Positions 1-8,519 of a stretch of 64,000 bases of DNA are shown in pieces. The position numbers and the translations under genes were made by a program. Position 1 is the stretch's first letter; each line of letters begins with the position of its first letter. The DNA comes from Pseudomonadota bacterium (GTDB lineage Bacteria > Pseudomonadota > Gammaproteobacteria > UBA9214), in contig JAWLAI010000003.1 in assembly GCA_041395565.1 (NCBI GenBank), forward strand, positions 496,001 to 560,000, written 5' to 3'. The notes under the pieces are model-generated. The model ran no database searches, was not told the DNA's origin, and saw only the letters and a program-made list of their open reading frames with translations.

Positions 1-494
<494 letters not shown>

Positions 495-520
495 GCCACG
501 CTGCCGTTCGGCGTCAAACC

Positions 521-553
521 GAGGCCCCGCTGGCAGCAGCGGGGCCTTTTTTT
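521..553 (+). terminator. Rho-independent terminator after groL
   Basis: A perfect GC-rich stem (AGGCCCCGCT pairing with AGCGGGGCCT, short GGCAGC loop) is followed by a run of seven T. It lies 27 bases past the groL stop and separates groL from coaD. Confidence 0.93.
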
Positions 554-789
554 GTCCGAATAGCAGGTCGCGGCAGCACGGACTGCGCCGCGGCGCCGGG
601 TTCCCCGCCGTGCGCGGATTCAGCAAGGGACGCCCGGGATGCATGCCCCGGGCGCGATTGGCGTTGCCAGGCAGCGCTGCGCAGCCCGTGGCGCATGCCT
701 GTGCGCGGCCTGCACTGGTGGCGCGAACGCGCCGCGGTCACGGGATTTGCCATTTGTGTGGGGGCTCGCACATCAGCCATAATCCTGGC

Positions 790-1266
790 ATGGAAACCGT
801 CGTCTATCCCGGCACCTTCGATCCCATTACGAACGGGCATACCGACCTGGTGGAGCGCGCGGCGCGTCTGTTCGAGCGGGTGATCGTCGCGGTTGCGGTC
901 AATCCGGGCAAGGGCACGGCATTCCCGGTCGAAACACGCGTTACGCTCGCCCGCGAGGTGCTCGGGCATATCGCCAATGTCGAGGTGTGCAGCTTCGACA
1001 TCCTGCTCGCCGACTTCGTGCGCCAGCGCAAGGCCCGGGTCATCCTGCGCGGGCTGCGCGCGGTGTCCGATTTCGAATACGAATTCCAGCTCGCCAGTAT
1101 GAACCGGCGCCTGGCGCCTGAGGTCGAGACCCTGTTCCTGACCCCGGCCGAGCAGTATGCCTATATCTCGTCCAGCCTGGTGCGCGAGATCTCCAGTCTC
1201 GGCGGTGATGTCACACCCTTTGTGCACCGCAACGTGGTGGCTGCATTGAGCGCGCGTATCTATTAG
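790..1266 (+). CDS. coaD: Phosphopantetheine adenylyltransferase
   Basis: Penultimate enzyme of coenzyme A synthesis: transfers AMP from ATP to 4'-phosphopantetheine, giving dephospho-CoA, in the cytosol. 158 residues, the normal family length, which fixes the ATG at 790; an in-frame extension to 610 has no support. The nucleotidyltransferase signature YPGTFDPITNGH (T/HxGH-type) is at residues 6-17, followed by the conserved RGLRAVSDFEYEFQLASMNR block that binds pantetheine, and a C-terminal YISSSLVREI segment that contacts ATP. About 230 bases separate it from the groL terminator. A YfhL-type ferredoxin follows 49 bases downstream, the common gammaproteobacterial neighbour of coaD. Confidence 0.96.
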   Translation: METVVYPGTFDPITNGHTDLVERAARLFERVIVAVAVNPGKGTAFPVETRVTLAREVLGHIANVEVCSFDILLADFVRQRKARVILRGLRAVSDFEYEFQLASMNRRLAPEVETLFLTPAEQYAYISSSLVREISSLGGDVTPFVHRNVVAALSARIY

Positions 1267-1315
1267 AATTTCAGCGCTTTCGGCTGATTTCCGGTGTATC
1301 CTGCAGGTTCCCCCT

Positions 1316-1576
1316 ATGGCCTTGATGATTACAGACGAGTGCATCAACTGCGACGTGTGCGAACCGGAATGCCCCAACGATGCCATTTATCAGGGCGACG
1401 AGATCTATGAGATCGACCCGTTGCTGTGTACCGAGTGTGTCGGCCACTTCGACACCTCGCAGTGTGTCGAGGTCTGCCCGGTGGAATGCATCGTGGTGAA
1501 CCCGGCGCACGAGGAAAGCCGTGCGGAGCTGACCCTGAAATACGAGTCGTTGATGGCCAAGAAGGAGGCCGGGTGA
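1316..1576 (+). CDS. YfhL-family 2[4Fe-4S] ferredoxin
   Basis: Small (86 aa) electron-transfer protein of the Alvin/YfhL ferredoxin family, carrying two [4Fe-4S] clusters. Cluster motif I is CINCDVCEPECP (residues 9-20). Motif II is the family's extended form, CTECVGHFDTSQCVEVCP, with the characteristic insertion between the second and third cysteines, followed by a further Cys (VEC) and a C-terminal helix ending in KKEAG. The physiological partner is not known from the sequence. Placement after coaD is conserved in gammaproteobacteria. Its TGA stop overlaps the GTG start of the next gene (GTGA), so the two are probably translationally coupled. Confidence 0.94.
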   Translation: MALMITDECINCDVCEPECPNDAIYQGDEIYEIDPLLCTECVGHFDTSQCVEVCPVECIVVNPAHEESRAELTLKYESLMAKKEAG

Positions 1577-3282
1577 GATTCGGTCCGGTCTTTGCCGCGG
1601 TGCGACCCCTGTTCGGGGCGCTGCTGCTGTCACTGATCTGCGTCGCCTGCCTCGATCCCAACAGCCCCGGCAAACAACATGGTGCCGCCGTCGTCAGCGC
1701 GCACCCGCTGGCCACCCAGGCCGGTGTCGAGATTCTTGCGGCAGGTGGCAATGCCTTCGACGCCGCGGTTGCGGTGAGTGCCGCGCTGGCCGTGGTCGAG
1801 CCGTACAGTTCCGGACTCGGCGGCGGCGGCTTCTGGCTGCTGTACCGGGCGCGGGACAAGCGCCAGGTCATGATCGATGGCCGAGAGAAGGCGCCGCTGG
1901 CGGCGCGACGCGATATGTTCCTCGATCGCAAGGGCGACGTCATACCCGATGCCTCGGTCAACGGTCCGCTGGCGGCCGGCATCCCGGGCGCGCCCGCTGC
2001 GCTGGTGCACATGGCCCGCCTGTACGGGCGGCTCTCGCTCAAGCAGTCGCTGGAGCCCGCGATCCGGCTGGCGCGCGAGGGATTCGTCGTCGACGAGCAA
2101 TACCGCAGGATGGCGCAATTCCGGCTCGAGGCCTTGCGCGGCAATGCCGAGGCGGCGCGCATGTTTCTGGTCGATGGTGCCGTGCCCGAGGTCGGGCAGC
2201 GCATCGTGCAGCTGGATCTGGCCAATACCCTGCATGCCATCGCGGAACGCGGCAACAACGGCTTCTACGCCGGCCGGATCGCCGAGCAGCTGGTGGATGG
2301 CGTCAATGCCGCCGGCGGCATCTGGTCGCTGGACGACCTCGCCACCTACAAGGTGGTGGAGCGCGAACCGCTGCAGGGCGAGTATCGCGGCATCACCGTG
2401 ACCGCGGTGGCGCCGCCGTCATCGGGTGGTGTGGCGCTGCTCGAGATGCTGAATATTCTTTCCGGCTACGATCTTGCCGGCATGGCCGCTGCGGACCGCG
2501 TGCACGTCATCGTCGAGGCGATGCGGCGCGCCTACCGGGATCGCGCGGAATTCCTCGGTGATCCGGGCTTCGTGGAGGTGCCGGTCGAGCAGCTCACCAG
2601 CAAGGATCATGCAGTCAAGCTGGCGGCCGGCATCAACATGAACGCGGCCACGCCGAGCGCGTCACTGCCCGGCCCGGTGGCGGCACAGGGCGGCGACGAC
2701 ACCACGCATTTCTCGGTGCTGGACAATGACGGTAACCGCGTGGCAGGCACGCTCAGCATCAACTATCCGTTCGGCGCCTGCGCGATTCCGCCGGGCACCG
2801 GCGTGCTGCTGAACAACGAGATGGACGATTTTTCCATCAAGCCGGGCGTACCCAATCTGTACGGTCTGATCGGCGCCGAGGCCAATGCGATCGAGCCCGG
2901 CAAGCGTCCGCTCTCCAGCATGTCGCCGACCTTCGTCGAGAACGAGCAGGCAATCGGTATACTCGGGACGCCTGGCGGCAGCCGTATCATCACCATGGTG
3001 CTGCTCGGCATTCTGGATTTCGCGGACGGCAACATGCCGGCGTCCTGGGTGAGCCTGCCGCGCTTCCACCACCAGTACTTTCCCGATGTCGTGCAGTACG
3101 AACGCGGCGCCTTCGACGCGAAGATGCTGCAGACCCTGAAGGCTAAGGGTCACGCACTGGAAGAGCAGGCCGGGTGGGGCAATATGCAGGCGATCTACCT
3201 GGACAAGCGCATCAACCGGGTCCAGGCGGCCAGCGACCCGCGCGGGGGCGGCGCAGCCTGGGTCGAGAAGTCGGGCAGGTAG
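1573..3282 (+). CDS. ggt: Gamma-glutamyltransferase, probable lipoprotein
   Basis: Ntn-hydrolase that cleaves the gamma-glutamyl bond of glutathione and transfers glutamate to water or amino acids, normally in the periplasm. 569 aa from GTG 1573, chosen because AAGGAGG lies 8 bases upstream and the GTG overlaps the ferredoxin stop. Residues 1-25 form a signal peptide ending LICVAC, a good lipobox, so the enzyme is probably membrane-anchored rather than soluble. The autoprocessing and catalytic threonine is the first Thr of TTHFSV (about residue 377), which would start the small subunit. PLSSMSPT and GTPGGSRI substrate-binding loops follow. Length and motif order are typical. Coupling to a ferredoxin gene is unusual. 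Confidence 0.95.
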   Translation: MRFGPVFAAVRPLFGALLLSLICVACLDPNSPGKQHGAAVVSAHPLATQAGVEILAAGGNAFDAAVAVSAALAVVEPYSSGLGGGGFWLLYRARDKRQVMIDGREKAPLAARRDMFLDRKGDVIPDASVNGPLAAGIPGAPAALVHMARLYGRLSLKQSLEPAIRLAREGFVVDEQYRRMAQFRLEALRGNAEAARMFLVDGAVPEVGQRIVQLDLANTLHAIAERGNNGFYAGRIAEQLVDGVNAAGGIWSLDDLATYKVVEREPLQGEYRGITVTAVAPPSSGGVALLEMLNILSGYDLAGMAAADRVHVIVEAMRRAYRDRAEFLGDPGFVEVPVEQLTSKDHAVKLAAGINMNAATPSASLPGPVAAQGGDDTTHFSVLDNDGNRVAGTLSINYPFGACAIPPGTGVLLNNEMDDFSIKPGVPNLYGLIGAEANAIEPGKRPLSSMSPTFVENEQAIGILGTPGGSRIITMVLLGILDFADGNMPASWVSLPRFHHQYFPDVVQYERGAFDAKMLQTLKAKGHALEEQAGWGNMQAIYLDKRINRVQAASDPRGGGAAWVEKSGR

Positions 3283-3300
3283 TCGCGGCCGGCTGGTGTT

Positions 3301-3325
3301 GTGGGAGCGGACCGCGTCCGCGAAA
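3301..3325. repeat. REP-like palindrome, copy 1
   Basis: GTGGGAGCGGACCGCGTCCG followed by CGAA, 18 bases after the ggt stop. It contains the inverted repeat CGGACCGCGTCCG. Near-identical copies occur at 33053-33078 (opposite orientation, about 20 of 22 positions equal) and at 40352-40376 (core identical). All three sit at the 3' ends of genes, as REP elements do. Confidence 0.6.
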
Positions 3326-3348
3326 CTGTTCCCGACGGAGCGTTCCCG

Positions 3349-4179
3349 CTAGTCGCGCCGCGCGATGATCTCCACCGGCGCGATGCGGCCGGCCGCGATG
3401 TTCTGGACCATGTTGGCGATCTTGAGTGCCGCGTCCCTGCCCATGGTGATATGCACGCCCAGGACGGGCGCGCCGCCGGCGGCCTGCAGGCGGCGCTGAG
3501 CCGCGGTGAAGAATTCCAGCGCAAACCCGCGCCGGTCACGAATATCCAGTACGCTAAAGCCGGCCTGCGCGAGTGCATCGAGGTAGGCCCGTGGCGGCGC
3601 CAGGGCGCTGGTCTCCGGGCTGCCGGACCAGGGCACTGGAAAGTCGATCGGTGCACTGCCGGTCTGCATCACGTCGTAGATGCCGAATGCCCCGCCGGGG
3701 CGGAGCACGCGGTGTGCCTCGCGACACAGGCGCCGCTTGTCCGCGATGTTCATGCCGACATGCAGCATGATGGCGGCATCGAAGACGCCGGCGTCGAACG
3801 GCAGTTCGAGCGCGCTGCCATGGTGGAGCTCGACGCGGGTGCCGAGACCGACCCAGTCGCACAGCACGCGTCCGGTCTCGACGAACTCGGGCGTGATATC
3901 GATCCCGCTGACACGGCAGCCACAGTGCGCGGCCAGCAGGCGCGCGGTGCCGCCGATACCGCAACCGATATCGAGCACGTGCTGCTCCGCGGACAATGCC
4001 AGCCGCTCGAGGAAATCCAGCGAAGCCGCGCGGCCGCCGATGTGAAACTCGTCGACGGGTGCAAGGTCCTCTATGCTGACCGCCGCGGGGGATATGCCGC
4101 TCGCTGCAAGCGCGCGCTGCAACTGTTCCAGCAGGCTGCCGTGCGTGTAGTGGCGCGCGACCGCGCTGGTATCGGTCAT
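3349..4179 (-). CDS. Class I SAM-dependent methyltransferase
   Basis: 276-residue methyltransferase with a Rossmann fold. Motif I is LDIGCGIGGTARLLA (residues about 70-84), motif II GIDITPEF, and the post-motif HVLRPGG-like segment is HRVLRPGGAFGIYDV. The family resembles sarcosine/dimethylglycine and sterol-type N/C-methyltransferases that act on small molecules (Methyltransf_11), but the substrate cannot be read from the sequence. ATG start at 4179. It lies 26 bases upstream of the 4-TM protein gene on the same strand and is convergent with ggt, which ends 66 bases away with a REP-like element between them. Confidence 0.85.
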   Translation of the reverse strand: MTDTSAVARHYTHGSLLEQLQRALAASGISPAAVSIEDLAPVDEFHIGGRAASLDFLERLALSAEQHVLDIGCGIGGTARLLAAHCGCRVSGIDITPEFVETGRVLCDWVGLGTRVELHHGSALELPFDAGVFDAAIMLHVGMNIADKRRLCREAHRVLRPGGAFGIYDVMQTGSAPIDFPVPWSGSPETSALAPPRAYLDALAQAGFSVLDIRDRRGFALEFFTAAQRRLQAAGGAPVLGVHITMGRDAALKIANMVQNIAAGRIAPVEIIARRD

Positions 4180-4205
4180 ATGCGGCCTGGTTTACGGGTG
4201 ACCGA

Positions 4206-4691
4206 CTATTCGCGGAACAGGCCGAGAAACAGGTTCGCCATCAGGATGAACAGGCCCGCGATCAGGCCGCCGACCCCGACGTAGGTGAACAGCTCGGTGA
4301 GCAGGTGGTCGTGCGCGGGACCGCGGCCGATAGCCGGTGCCAGCCGGTACATGGTGAACCAGGCCAGCGGATAACAGCTGCCCAGGCCGACCAGCAGCGC
4401 GGCCATGGTTTTCAGCTTCTGCTTCAGGCTGGAGGCGGCGACCAGCAGGATCAGGCCGAGCGAGAAAGCAGCGATACCGGTGGCATGAAAGTGCGCGCGC
4501 TGGGCATAACGCCAGATCTTCTCCTTGCTCCAGTCGTCGTGGAGTTCCGGATGTGCGTCGACCTGAGCGGCAATGTAGTCCTTGAAGCTGTCTTCGTTGA
4601 TACCGAATGCAACACCCAGGGCAATGCCGAACAGCAGGCCGGCCAGCACCAGCGCCAGGCCGAGTTTCACGTGGGTCAGTTCTGCCTGCAT
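4206..4691 (-). CDS. Four-helix membrane protein, function unknown
   Basis: 161 residues from the ATG at 4691, which is preceded by a GGAGCAGGAAA ribosome site. The longer in-frame version beginning at 4880 has no such signal and looks non-coding. Four hydrophobic helices are visible: LALVLAGLLFGIALGVAFGI, the AFSLGLILLVAAS segment, the MAALLVGLGSCYPLAWF segment, and YVGVGGLIAGLFILMANLFL near the C-terminus. Between helices 1 and 2 lies a soluble acidic and charged loop with an HFHATG motif. It is not assigned to a function; a His-containing membrane helix could bind a metal or haem, but this is speculation. Confidence 0.8.
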   Translation of the reverse strand: MQAELTHVKLGLALVLAGLLFGIALGVAFGINEDSFKDYIAAQVDAHPELHDDWSKEKIWRYAQRAHFHATGIAAFSLGLILLVAASSLKQKLKTMAALLVGLGSCYPLAWFTMYRLAPAIGRGPAHDHLLTELFTYVGVGGLIAGLFILMANLFLGLFRE

Positions 4692-4821
4692 TTTCCTGCT
4701 CCGTCGCGGTTGGTCAGGCGGATTATAGGCAATCCGCCCGCACCAGCCTACCGTCCGGGCAGGACCGAACGTATAGGCCGCGGCATGACTGGAGTCCAGG
4801 CGGGCCGGTACAGCCGGCGGT

Positions 4822-5022
4822 TCAGTTGCCGTCGGTCCCGGGCATACGGCCGTAACGGGCGATGATTGCGCGCGCCGCATCGCCGTAGCGTCGGATCCAC
4901 TGGGACAGCACCGCGTCGCTGATCTGGCCGCCGCGTGCGAGCTGGCGCTCCAGGCGTTCCAGGCCCGCGGACGAGAGTCGCTCGCTGCGGGAGATACCGG
5001 GGGTGCGGGTGGCTGCAGGCAT
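4822..5022 (-). CDS. Small hypothetical protein
   Basis: 66 codons starting 11 bases after the SGNH hydrolase stop on the same strand, so it would be the second gene of that unit. The C-terminal two thirds (SSAGLERLERQLARGG, then WIRRYGDAARAIIARYG) looks like a real amphipathic helical protein with regular composition, while the N-terminus is poorly defined. No family recognised. Confidence is limited because short open frames are frequent in DNA of this GC content. Confidence 0.5.
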   Translation of the reverse strand: MPAATRTPGISRSERLSSAGLERLERQLARGGQISDAVLSQWIRRYGDAARAIIARYGRMPGTDGN

Positions 5023-5033
5023 GGGTGCGGGCG

Positions 5034-5888
5034 CTAGAGATACGGAATGAGCTTTTTCTCTATCCGTTTCGCGAGTTTCTTGTAGCCGTCCTCATTCGGA
5101 TGAATCTCGTTGAGCCAGTCGCCGCTGTTGCCTACCGCACCGGGTTCGGCGCGTATGATGGTGTTGCGCGTGTCGATGACATGGAAATTGGGCAGGGTAT
5201 GCGGCGGCCGGGTCAGCTCCAGTATGCCCTCCGCGAGCTGGTCGAACAGGTAATCGGTCAATACCGGCCAGTCGTGCTCCGGCACCTCGGCGCGCGACAG
5301 CGCCCGGTAGATCCAGGGGCCGGCGGTGGCGACGATGAAATGTGCCGGGGCATCGCGTGCGGTGGCGTAATCATAGGTATGGGCGAAGATCGGTATGCCG
5401 GCAATTGGCGCGGGCGCCGCATCCCGCACCGCCACCAGGGCGCGATAACCCTGCTGCACGTCGTCGATCAGCTTGTCGAGCTGTTGCTCGTCGCAGTAGT
5501 CGGCCGGCCCGTGAACGGTCGTGCCCTGGCGCTGGGTACGGTCGAGGATGATCTCGTCGGCGCGGTCGATGAGGTCGTTGCCGCCGCCGCTGAGCAGGAT
5601 GGCATCCCAGGCGTAGCCGTGTTGCAGCGCCTGTTTGTAGACGTGATTGTGTGCCAGTGCCGACATGTGCACGATGGTATCGCCGGGCGAGGCGCAGTTG
5701 AGTATCAGGGTGTCCTTGTGGAAACGCAGCGACATCAGCAGGTTCGGCGCGAACAGGCCGCCGATGGTGAACCAGGAGTCACCCTCGGCAAGAATCAGGT
5801 TCTCATAGAAGAACGGGTCGGTCGCGGTGCCGTCCAGATCGAACAGGTCCCAGGTGGTGATGTAGGGTCTGAACTTGCCGCGTGCCAT
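5034..5888 (-). CDS. SGNH/GDSL-family hydrolase
   Basis: 284-residue esterase/lipase-type enzyme. The block I serine is in AEGDSWFTIGG (about residue 37), the oxyanion asparagine block is LLSGGGNDLID, and the block V catalytic His is in NEIHPNEDGYKKLAKRI near the C-terminus, so the triad is complete. There is no signal peptide (N-terminus MARGKFRPYITTWDLFD), suggesting a cytosolic hydrolase. The substrate is unknown. ATG at 5888 with GGAGCG upstream. The GST gene lies 34 bases upstream on the same strand and a small open frame follows 11 bases downstream. Confidence 0.85.
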   Translation of the reverse strand: MARGKFRPYITTWDLFDLDGTATDPFFYENLILAEGDSWFTIGGLFAPNLLMSLRFHKDTLILNCASPGDTIVHMSALAHNHVYKQALQHGYAWDAILLSGGGNDLIDRADEIILDRTQRQGTTVHGPADYCDEQQLDKLIDDVQQGYRALVAVRDAAPAPIAGIPIFAHTYDYATARDAPAHFIVATAGPWIYRALSRAEVPEHDWPVLTDYLFDQLAEGILELTRPPHTLPNFHVIDTRNTIIRAEPGAVGNSGDWLNEIHPNEDGYKKLAKRIEKKLIPYL

Positions 5889-5922
5889 GTTTCATGCGCT
5901 CCGTTGCCGGTCCTGGTCCGGC

Positions 5923-6603
5923 TCAGTCGCCGCTCCGGTAGGACGGGTGATCGAGCTCGTCCTCCGCGATGACTTCCGCCTCCGTTTCGCCTGCGGCCAT
6001 CCACGCGCGGACGTGAGGATCCGCGAGCACGGTATCGACATACGCTGCTGCAATGCCGTCCAGTGCCACAGTGTAGCCGAAAAAACGCAGTGCGACCGGT
6101 GCATACATGGCATCCGCGATCGAGAATTGCCCGCACAGCCAGTCACCATCCCGGCCGTGGTCGGTGCGGCAGCGGCACCAGATTGCCTTGACCCGCTCGA
6201 TCTCGCGCAGTGCCGCGGCCGACAGCGGGACGTCGCGGAAACGCCTGCGGCAGTTCATGGGCAGTTCGCTGCGCACCTGCCCGAAGCTGGAATGCATCTC
6301 CGCGCTGATCGCGCGCGCCATGGCGCGGGCGCCGCTGTCGGTCGGCCAGCCCCGCCCGTTGAGGTGGCGTTCGGAGAGATATTCGAGGATCGCCAGGGAA
6401 TCCCAGACGACCAGATCGCCATCGAGCAGGATGGGAACCTTGCCGTCGGAAAACCAGGGCGCCAATTCCCGCTCAGTGGTGTCGGTGAACAGGGCGACGC
6501 GCCGTTCCGTGAAGTCCAGGCCGAAATGCCGCATGAACAGCCATGGCCGCAGCGACCAGGATGAATAATTCTTGTTGCCGATGATCAGGGTCAGGTCGGG
6601 CAT
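5923..6603 (-). CDS. Glutathione S-transferase family protein
   Basis: 226 residues. An N-terminal thioredoxin-like domain (LTLIIGNKNYSSWSLRPW, with a KVPIL cis-proline segment and the DSLAILEYLSE glutathione-binding block) is followed by an all-helical C-terminal domain. The NYSSWSLRPW start is typical of a GST subgroup close to maleylacetoacetate isomerase/YfcF-like enzymes, in which the N-terminal serines act on glutathione. It would use the cytosolic glutathione pool, which ggt (1573) may help recycle. The preferred substrate is unknown. Confidence 0.9.
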   Translation of the reverse strand: MPDLTLIIGNKNYSSWSLRPWLFMRHFGLDFTERRVALFTDTTERELAPWFSDGKVPILLDGDLVVWDSLAILEYLSERHLNGRGWPTDSGARAMARAISAEMHSSFGQVRSELPMNCRRRFRDVPLSAAALREIERVKAIWCRCRTDHGRDGDWLCGQFSIADAMYAPVALRFFGYTVALDGIAAAYVDTVLADPHVRAWMAAGETEAEVIAEDELDHPSYRSGD

Positions 6604-6640
6604 GACGCGAGCTTTCCGTGCGTTACCCGATCGACCGGGC

Positions 6641-7129
6641 TCAGGTGTAGAGGATGAAGATCGCGGCGCCGGCAGCCAGCAGGAAGAACATCAATCCCAT
6701 CGAGGCATTATCGTCCTCCTGCGGGCGGAATTCCTCGAGGTGCGCCTCCGCTTCCTGCACCAGCTGCTCGATGGCGGACTGGCGCTGTGCCAGGTGCGCG
6801 GCCGCCAGTTCGCGGCGGCGTTCCGCCTCACCCAGTACACGCTCGCATGCCAGCGCGTACCGCGTCTCGGCCACGTCGTCGTCCTCGCCGTTCTCCGCTT
6901 CGAGCCACTGCTCGTCGAGCCGCAGCAGGTGCCGTTCCTGCCAGTTTTCGATAACCTGGTACTCGCGTTCGAGCTGTTCGCGGCAGTAGTTGGCAATGGC
7001 GTTGCCGTGGCCATGCCCGGCCCAGGTCAGCAGTTTGTCCGCGTCCAGTTCCAGGCCGGTTACCTTGCCTTCCTGATCCTTCGTTTCGACGTACAGGTGG
7101 GGTGGCAGGTTAAGCTCCAGGGCGCTCAT
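6641..7129 (-). CDS. Tail-anchored coiled-coil protein, function unknown
   Basis: 162 residues. The N-terminal 60 or so residues form a soluble part (LELDADKLLTWAGHGHGN), the middle is a long charged alpha-helix rich in Glu, Arg and Ala (RYALACERVLGEAERRREL onward), and the extreme C-terminus is one hydrophobic segment (MGLMFFLLAAGAAIFILY) that would anchor it in the inner membrane with most of the protein in the cytosol. GAGGATCC precedes the ATG by a good distance. No recognised family. It is 37 bases upstream of the GST gene on the same strand. Confidence 0.72.
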   Translation of the reverse strand: MSALELNLPPHLYVETKDQEGKVTGLELDADKLLTWAGHGHGNAIANYCREQLEREYQVIENWQERHLLRLDEQWLEAENGEDDDVAETRYALACERVLGEAERRRELAAAHLAQRQSAIEQLVQEAEAHLEEFRPQEDDNASMGLMFFLLAAGAAIFILYT

Positions 7130-7252
7130 ACAGGATCCTCGCGGGCTGGGTTCGTAGCGGCGTATTCTACCTTGAATACGTCCGGCGTGAGGAGAGCGTG
7201 GGGTGCCGGAGTAATGGCGCCGGTGGCGCGGGATGTGCCGGCGAGCGAGTTG

Positions 7253-7876
7253 TCAGCCGCGTCGGGCAGGCGCTTGCACGCGTGCCGTCAGCAACAGGCC
7301 GGTGATTCCGGAGAGCAGCAGTACCAGTGCACCTGGCACCGGTACCGGCACGATCGAGGTGAGGGTGACGTCGCCGAATGCATAGACGGCGCAGCCGCCG
7401 ATACCGCCCGGGTAACAGGCACCGTCAATCGAGCTGAAGGCCTGGCCAACCTGCCAGTCCTGTACCCGCCAGTCCGGACTGGTCGCTGCCGAGGCGAGGA
7501 TTCTGACATCTGTGATATTGCTGGTTATCTCGCCGATATTGGGCACGGTCGTGCTGTACCAGTTGAACCCGGAATAATTGCCGATGCTCAGACCGCCGTT
7601 GATGATCGAGCCCGATACCAGGTCGGTGTAGAAATAGTTCCAGGTGCCGGCACCATTGCTGAAGCTCGACTGGTTCGCGGCAAAATCCACGACGAAGACG
7701 TAGGTCAGCGGTGTCTCGCCAACGACAATGTCAAAGTCGGTGAGGGTGTAATCCTGGTGATACGACTGGAAGCCGGTTACCAAGCCTTCGAAGGTGTACT
7801 GCAGCAGCGCTGCCGGCGCCAACCTGCTGCAGAGCGTGAACGCGACAGCGATCGCGACAAGCGTTATTCTTTTCAT
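7253..7876 (-). CDS. Secreted protein with PEP-CTERM-like sorting tail
   Basis: 207 residues from the ATG at 7876, preferred because AGGGGGTG lies 7 bases upstream; a GTG three codons earlier (7885) is possible. An N-terminal signal peptide (MKRITLVAIAVAFTL... ending near LAPA) leads a Ser/Thr/Asn/Tyr-rich, low-charge exported domain. The last 30 residues have the tripartite PEP-CTERM/VPLPA-CTERM pattern: SIVPVPVPGA, a hydrophobic helix (LVLLLSGITGLLL), then an Arg-rich end (ARVQAPARRG). Such proteins are cut and sorted to the surface by exosortase EpsH/XrtA-type enzymes, generally in bacteria making extracellular polysaccharide. No exosortase gene is in this window. Function beyond surface location is unknown. 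Confidence 0.8.
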   Translation of the reverse strand: MKRITLVAIAVAFTLCSRLAPAALLQYTFEGLVTGFQSYHQDYTLTDFDIVVGETPLTYVFVVDFAANQSSFSNGAGTWNYFYTDLVSGSIINGGLSIGNYSGFNWYSTTVPNIGEITSNITDVRILASAATSPDWRVQDWQVGQAFSSIDGACYPGGIGGCAVYAFGDVTLTSIVPVPVPGALVLLLSGITGLLLTARVQAPARRG

Positions 7877-7967
7877 CTGCGGCACCCCCTACCCGGTACT
7901 GCTGCGTGCATCTGGATGAAGTCTAGTTGTTGTGGCGTGTCCGGTCCAGTCGGCTGCGCCTGTCAGC

Positions 7968-8381
7968 CTATTTGACCGCCTGCGGCTCGCGCAGTCCGGC
8001 GATGACCTTGCCGTTCATGAGTACGATGAAATAGTGCGGGCGCGGATTGTCGGCATTGTGCGCTTGCAGCTTGACCAGATAGTGCCAGTGATTCTCGTGG
8101 TGCGGGATCTGTTTCAGCTCGATGCCCGAGAGCGTGGCATCCGCCAGCGCCGGGTCTGCGGCGAGGTGCTTGTGCACTGCATCCAGCGCCGCGGTCAGTG
8201 ACAACGGCGGTGCGCCGCTGAAGGGTTGCCATTGCGCGGATGCGTCGATGTCGACGGCCTCGATCGAGGCGACGACCCGGGCATTGTCCATGAACTCGAT
8301 CACTTCGACCGGAAATTGCACGGCCGGTAACTTCGTGCTGCAGCCGAGCAGCACCAGGGCCGGTAGTATTCGCATTCGCAT
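7968..8381 (-). CDS. Small hypothetical lipoprotein
   Basis: About 137 residues from ATG 8381 (GTG 8387 is an alternative; GGAG spacing favours the ATG). The N-terminal stretch MRMRILPALVLLGC is a short signal with a clear LLGC lipobox, so the protein is predicted to be lipid-anchored after cleavage at the Cys. The mature part contains a DAVHKHLAADPALADATL segment and an HENHWHYLVKLQ strand, resembling small periplasmic fold proteins, but no family is recognised. It has its own gap of about 90 bases from the PEP-CTERM-like gene downstream. Confidence 0.72.
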   Translation of the reverse strand: MRMRILPALVLLGCSTKLPAVQFPVEVIEFMDNARVVASIEAVDIDASAQWQPFSGAPPLSLTAALDAVHKHLAADPALADATLSGIELKQIPHHENHWHYLVKLQAHNADNPRPHYFIVLMNGKVIAGLREPQAVK

Positions 8382-8519
8382 CAGCACTGTCTCCGTAAGG
8401 TCAGGCCCTTATTGTACATGCTTTGCACAGACGGGCGGTGCCTGCCGGTTACGGGAAAATTCATGCGGGAGAGCAGGGTATTCCCGCGGACCGCATGGGA
8501 TTATGAGGTGGGTTCTAGC

